Below are positions 61,096-64,000 of a DNA stretch of 64,000 nucleotides, piece by piece. Both the position numbers and the translations under genes were made by a program. Each line of letters opens with the position of its first letter. The first letter of the stretch is position 1. The notes below the pieces were generated by a model. It searched no databases. It had not been told where the DNA came from and saw nothing but the letters and a program-made list of their open reading frames with translations. The stretch comes from Algoriphagus machipongonensis (GTDB lineage: Bacteria > Bacteroidota > Bacteroidia > Cytophagales > Cyclobacteriaceae): the NCBI RefSeq assembly GCF_000166275.1, contig NZ_CM001023.1, forward strand, positions 2,483,001-2,547,000. Reading direction: 5' to 3'.

Positions 61096-62390
61096 GGAAG
61101 TTTATCCCAATCAATGCTAGGCGCTGTTCCCTGACTTGGCCTATTATGGATACTATTGATTGGAGTGTTAACATTAAAAAATCCCCCGTTTTTCAGGTAA
61201 AATTTGCCTAGACCTGAGCCTCCAGCATAATCCATTCTATATCCTCTTCTGGCTATATCATCTCCTGTGAATTTTGCTTCGGTAAGCTCTACCCAGTTTC
61301 CAAATTCATCAGCAGCCCATTGATTTTGGTATTCTCCCATTCTTTGGATATTTCCTGATTGCGGAACAAAATTCTCTAAGAAAGAATGCGGACTCTTGTA
61401 CCAGGTATCAGTTTTCGGTCTTAAAAAGCTTGCAATTAATATCCAATTGCCAACTTCCGGATCATAAAAATATGCTGTGTAAATAGTATTTCCATTTCCA
61501 TCCGGTTCAACGGAATTTAAAAAGCGGTAAGTTTGACCTGCTTTCCATGGGTATTTGAGAAAGCTTTGACCACCGGAACCTTCATTTCCAAATTCTCCCG
61601 TATATACGTCTTCTCCTTTTTTCAATAATTTGATCTTTTCTTCCTCAGGAATTTCGTTAGGATTATCCGTTTTGAAAGGACTCCAAACCGAAAACAATAT
61701 TCTTCTCTCGGTCTCGGAATTAACCTGAATACCAAAATACCCCTCCCCAAAACCATTTGCCATAAAATAAGAGCCGATGGGATCTTGACCAACAGGAACA
61801 CTTACTTCGTTGTAAAACCATTTGAAATTTTGGTTTTCTGGTAAAGTATAGGTTAAATGGACAGAAGGTCCTCTGCGACCCCAGTAGAAACGATTGTCAA
61901 TATTGTCTTTGACATAGTTTAGAGATAATTCACCTTCATAGCTGAATATCAAATTCTTGATTTTGGCATAATCTGCAGCTTCTTTGGAAATAGCTTTCAA
62001 GGTAATTTGGTTATACCCAGCCAATAATTTTATCTCTTTAACAGGAACATTTCCACTTTGCCCTTTTTCTAGATTAATGGTACTTGCTCCATCGAAATCA
62101 ATAAGTATTTCCGCATTTCCTTCTTGCTCTAATAGCTCTAGAGAGAGTAAAACCTGCTTTTCTTCTGCTGATTTGATATATATACTGAACTCACTTTGAT
62201 GGTCTGACCAAGATTCAATTCCTGAATTACCTATTTTTTCTTTGACACTTCCTGCCGTTTGGTATGCATTTCCTCCAAGTGGGATAGCAATTGTTGCAGA
62301 GTATTGATCTCTTGAGATTTCAATGCCTTCCTTGCTTAAAAAAACTGTGTTTAAAGAAAAAAGGAGGATTAATAAAAGGATGTTATTCAC
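61092..62390 (-). CDS. exported DUF5077/DUF3472 protein
   Basis: The 432-residue protein has a signal peptide (LLLILLFSLNTVFLS). A beta-sandwich (residues ~30-150, DUF5077-like) is followed by the DUF3472 domain with YWGRRGPSVHLTYTLPE, WFYNEVSVP, GYFGIQVNSETERRILFSVWSPF and LENFVPQSGNIQRMGEY. The pattern of aromatic and acidic residues suggests glycan binding, which is inference; no enzymatic activity is established. It is convergent to the transglutaminase operon (4-base overlap) and functionally separate. It is divergent from the FG-GAP protein gene with 154 bases between. Confidence 0.85.
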   Translation of the reverse strand: MNNILLLILLFSLNTVFLSKEGIEISRDQYSATIAIPLGGNAYQTAGSVKEKIGNSGIESWSDHQSEFSIYIKSAEEKQVLLSLELLEQEGNAEILIDFDGASTINLEKGQSGNVPVKEIKLLAGYNQITLKAISKEAADYAKIKNLIFSYEGELSLNYVKDNIDNRFYWGRRGPSVHLTYTLPENQNFKWFYNEVSVPVGQDPIGSYFMANGFGEGYFGIQVNSETERRILFSVWSPFKTDNPNEIPEEEKIKLLKKGEDVYTGEFGNEGSGGQSFLKYPWKAGQTYRFLNSVEPDGNGNTIYTAYFYDPEVGNWILIASFLRPKTDTWYKSPHSFLENFVPQSGNIQRMGEYQNQWAADEFGNWVELTEAKFTGDDIARRGYRMDYAGGSGLGKFYLKNGGFFNVNTPINSIHNRPSQGTAPSIDWDKLP

Positions 62391-62544
62391 GATTGAGATG
62401 GTATTTTGTCCAAAGATAGAAAGCTGGATTGAAACTGAGCAGGATAGTATCTAAGAATCTATTTCGTAGACTTATGAATTAAAATGTATTTTGATGGAAA
62501 TCTAACAGTTTTCCTCTAACTATTGATCTTCTAAACCCAAAGTA

Positions 62545-64000
62545 ATGTCAATGAACTCTTTTTATCTTAAGCCCCATTTCCACTCGTTTTTTAAAATTTC
62601 CCTGACCTTCCTACTAACGTTTTCCTTTTTATCATTACAGGTAAAGGGGCAATCAACCCAGAAAGAAAAACATGAATTTGAAATAGTTAAGTACAATAGA
62701 CCTGAAGGAAATTCATTTTTGGGAGTAGGATTGTGGGCTTGGCCATTGCCAATGGACTATGATGAAGATGGAGACATGGATTTATTAGTTTCTTGCCCTG
62801 ATAAACCTTTTAATGGGCTTTATTTTTTTGAAAACAAATCAGGAGATAAAATTCCTGTTTTCGAGCCTCCAATCAGAATTGGAGATGCCATCCAGCAGAT
62901 TCAAGTTTCCCATATCAATGAAGGCGCTAAAGTTACAATTCCTGGAAAGGTATTGAATGATTTCAAATCACAACTTGATAAGAATCCCGAAGAGTTATTT
63001 CCAGCTGAGGAATTGCTAAAAGGATTAGAAAAAAAGCCCAGATTCAATCAATGGAAAATGGTGGATTATGAAGGAGATGGCGATTTGGATATTGTGGTGG
63101 GTATGGATGACTGGACAGATTACGGTTGGGATAATGCTTATGATGAATCAGGTAATTGGACGAATGGCCCTCTTCATGGCTATTTGATTTTGCTTGAAAA
63201 TGTGGATGGAAAATATAGTGTAAAAGGCAAGATACAGGCTGCAAATAAGGACATAGACTTGTATGGAGCCCCATCACCTAATTTTGCTGATTTCGATGGA
63301 GATGGCGATTTGGATATTATTTGTGGGGAATTTTTAGACAGGTTAACCTATTTCGAAAATGTTGGAACAAGAAGTAAGCCTATCTACAAGGAAGGAAGCT
63401 TTCTGACAAATCATGAAGGAACTATTAAAATGGATTTAGAAATGATTCTTCCAGTTTCCATTGACTGGGATGGAGATGGTTTTATTGATTTAGTGGTAGG
63501 AGATGAAGATGGTCGGGTGGCTTTAGTTAGAAATACGGGGAAATTGGAAGGTCAAAAGCCAGTATTTGAATCCCCTTTCTATTTCCGGCAAAAAGCAGAC
63601 AATTTAAAGTTTGGGGCTTTAGTGACCCCAGTTTCTGTGGATTGGGATCGAGATGGAGATGAGGATTTGATAGCGGGTAATTCAGCTGGATATATTGCTT
63701 TTATTGAAAATTTAGATGGTAAAGAAAACCCTACTTGGAATGAGCCCAAACTTTTGGAAGTTAATGGTGAACCTTTCAGAAGTCAAGCTGGGGAAAACGG
63801 ATCTATTCAAGGACCTGCCGAAGCCAAATGGGGATATACTACTTTATCAGTTGCTGATTGGGATAATGATGGAAATAGGGATATCATTTTTAATTCCATT
63901 TGGGGCAAAGTAGAATGGATTCGTAATACAGGGACATCGCTGGAGGAGCCAAAGCCTATAAAAATCAATTGGGGAAATGAACCTATGAAATATCCTGCTT
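62545..64000 (+). CDS. FG-GAP/VCBS-type repeat protein, exported, 3' end outside window
   Basis: The frame starts at ATG 62545 (or 62551) and stays open for 485 codons to the right edge, so the C-terminus is missing. A signal-like hydrophobic stretch (FKISLTFLLTFSFLSLQ) is followed by repeats of the calcium-binding type Asp-x-Asp-x-Asp-Gly-Asp: DYDEDGDMDLLVS, DYEGDGDLDIVVG, DFDGDGDLDIICG, DWDGDGFIDLVVG, DWDRDGDEDLIAG, DWDNDGNRDIIFN. These form a beta-propeller like integrin alpha or fungal lectin folds. Such Bacteroidota proteins are often surface-displayed and bind glycans; the role here is unknown. Confidence 0.88.
   Translation, partial: MSMNSFYLKPHFHSFFKISLTFLLTFSFLSLQVKGQSTQKEKHEFEIVKYNRPEGNSFLGVGLWAWPLPMDYDEDGDMDLLVSCPDKPFNGLYFFENKSGDKIPVFEPPIRIGDAIQQIQVSHINEGAKVTIPGKVLNDFKSQLDKNPEELFPAEELLKGLEKKPRFNQWKMVDYEGDGDLDIVVGMDDWTDYGWDNAYDESGNWTNGPLHGYLILLENVDGKYSVKGKIQAANKDIDLYGAPSPNFADFDGDGDLDIICGEFLDRLTYFENVGTRSKPIYKEGSFLTNHEGTIKMDLEMILPVSIDWDGDGFIDLVVGDEDGRVALVRNTGKLEGQKPVFESPFYFRQKADNLKFGALVTPVSVDWDRDGDEDLIAGNSAGYIAFIENLDGKENPTWNEPKLLEVNGEPFRSQAGENGSIQGPAEAKWGYTTLSVADWDNDGNRDIIFNSIWGKVEWIRNTGTSLEEPKPIKINWGNEPMKYPA

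Noticed and set aside
1-64000. tRNA, rRNA, CRISPR arrays, insertion sequences, riboswitches
   Set aside because: No cloverleaf, ribosomal, spaced-repeat, transposase or recognised aptamer sequence was seen by eye on either strand; a dedicated search could still find a missed small RNA.

Overview
The window looks like chromosomal DNA of an aerobic member of the Bacteroidota, most likely order Cytophagales and close to Algoriphagus/Cyclobacteriaceae. That placement is inference from AT-rich codon use, -7 promoter boxes of the Bacteroidota type (TAnnTTTG), scarce Shine-Dalgarno sequences, many lipoproteins and Tat-exported Gfo/Idh oxidoreductases, and gene content. I see no rRNA, tRNA, CRISPR array, insertion sequence, phage or plasmid module, so this reads as an ordinary chromosomal stretch with about 53 supported genes. 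No gene-free stretch exceeds about 300 bases.

Layout. 1-2.3 kb: the 3' part of a ROK sugar kinase, a small lipoprotein and a sterol-desaturase-like hydroxylase. 2.4-8.3 kb: a membrane protein, then topoisomerase IV (parE, parC) with a tRNA methyltransferase. 8.3-16.8 kb: housekeeping and metabolism (cyclophilin, PEP carboxykinase, peptide transporter, a TetR-amidohydrolase operon, tyrS). 16.9-24.0 kb: a large tricorn-like protease, an orphan BlaI-type repressor, a fatty acid desaturase, small conserved proteins and a histone-deacetylase-like enzyme. 24.1-27.5 kb: a Skp/OmpH-like lipoprotein, a deoxyhypusine-synthase-like protein and an OmpA-type protein. 27.5-33.5 kb: a Tat-exported oxidoreductase, a GH20 hexosaminidase, a sodium:alanine symporter and a glycerate kinase. 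33.5-35.4 kb: very small genes (a 45-residue membrane protein, a 63-residue acidic protein), a stand-alone response regulator and a DUF4136 lipoprotein. 35.5-48.7 kb: dCMP deaminase, murB, a deacylase, a phosphohexomutase, a GH2 hydrolase, a BrkB/MscS/DUF502 membrane group, 4-hydroxyphenylpyruvate dioxygenase, an acyltransferase and a bile-acid-type symporter. 49.0-52.4 kb: a Tat-exported oxidoreductase, a TIM-barrel isomerase and a DUF6807 protein. 52.7-54.0 kb: two lipoproteins. 54.3-61.1 kb: a transglutaminase/amidoligase/ATP-grasp/alpha-E operon. 61.1 kb to the end: a DUF5077/DUF3472 protein and a truncated FG-GAP/VCBS repeat protein.

The most interesting item is the three-gene operon at 54.3-61.1 kb. 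It carries a transglutaminase fused to a putative amidoligase (DUF2126), a circularly permuted ATP-grasp fused to an alpha-E domain, and a second transglutaminase. Both transglutaminase Cys-His-Asp triads are intact, and none of the three proteins has an evident export signal. The family set has been predicted computationally to make or attach a peptide-like product, but I know of no established substrate. Second-tier items are a bacterial deoxyhypusine-synthase homologue with its active-site lysine, a deacetylase gene whose ATG directly follows the U-tract of a perfect terminator hairpin, the exported oxidoreductase/isomerase/DUF6807 cluster, and two microproteins.

Several start codons were moved from the longest reading frame because a promoter or terminator lies inside the longer frame or because family N-termini fit better (2433, 16723, 23130, 24131, 24831, 33658, 36985, 37062, 57662). 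All functional calls come from reading motifs by eye; no database search was run.
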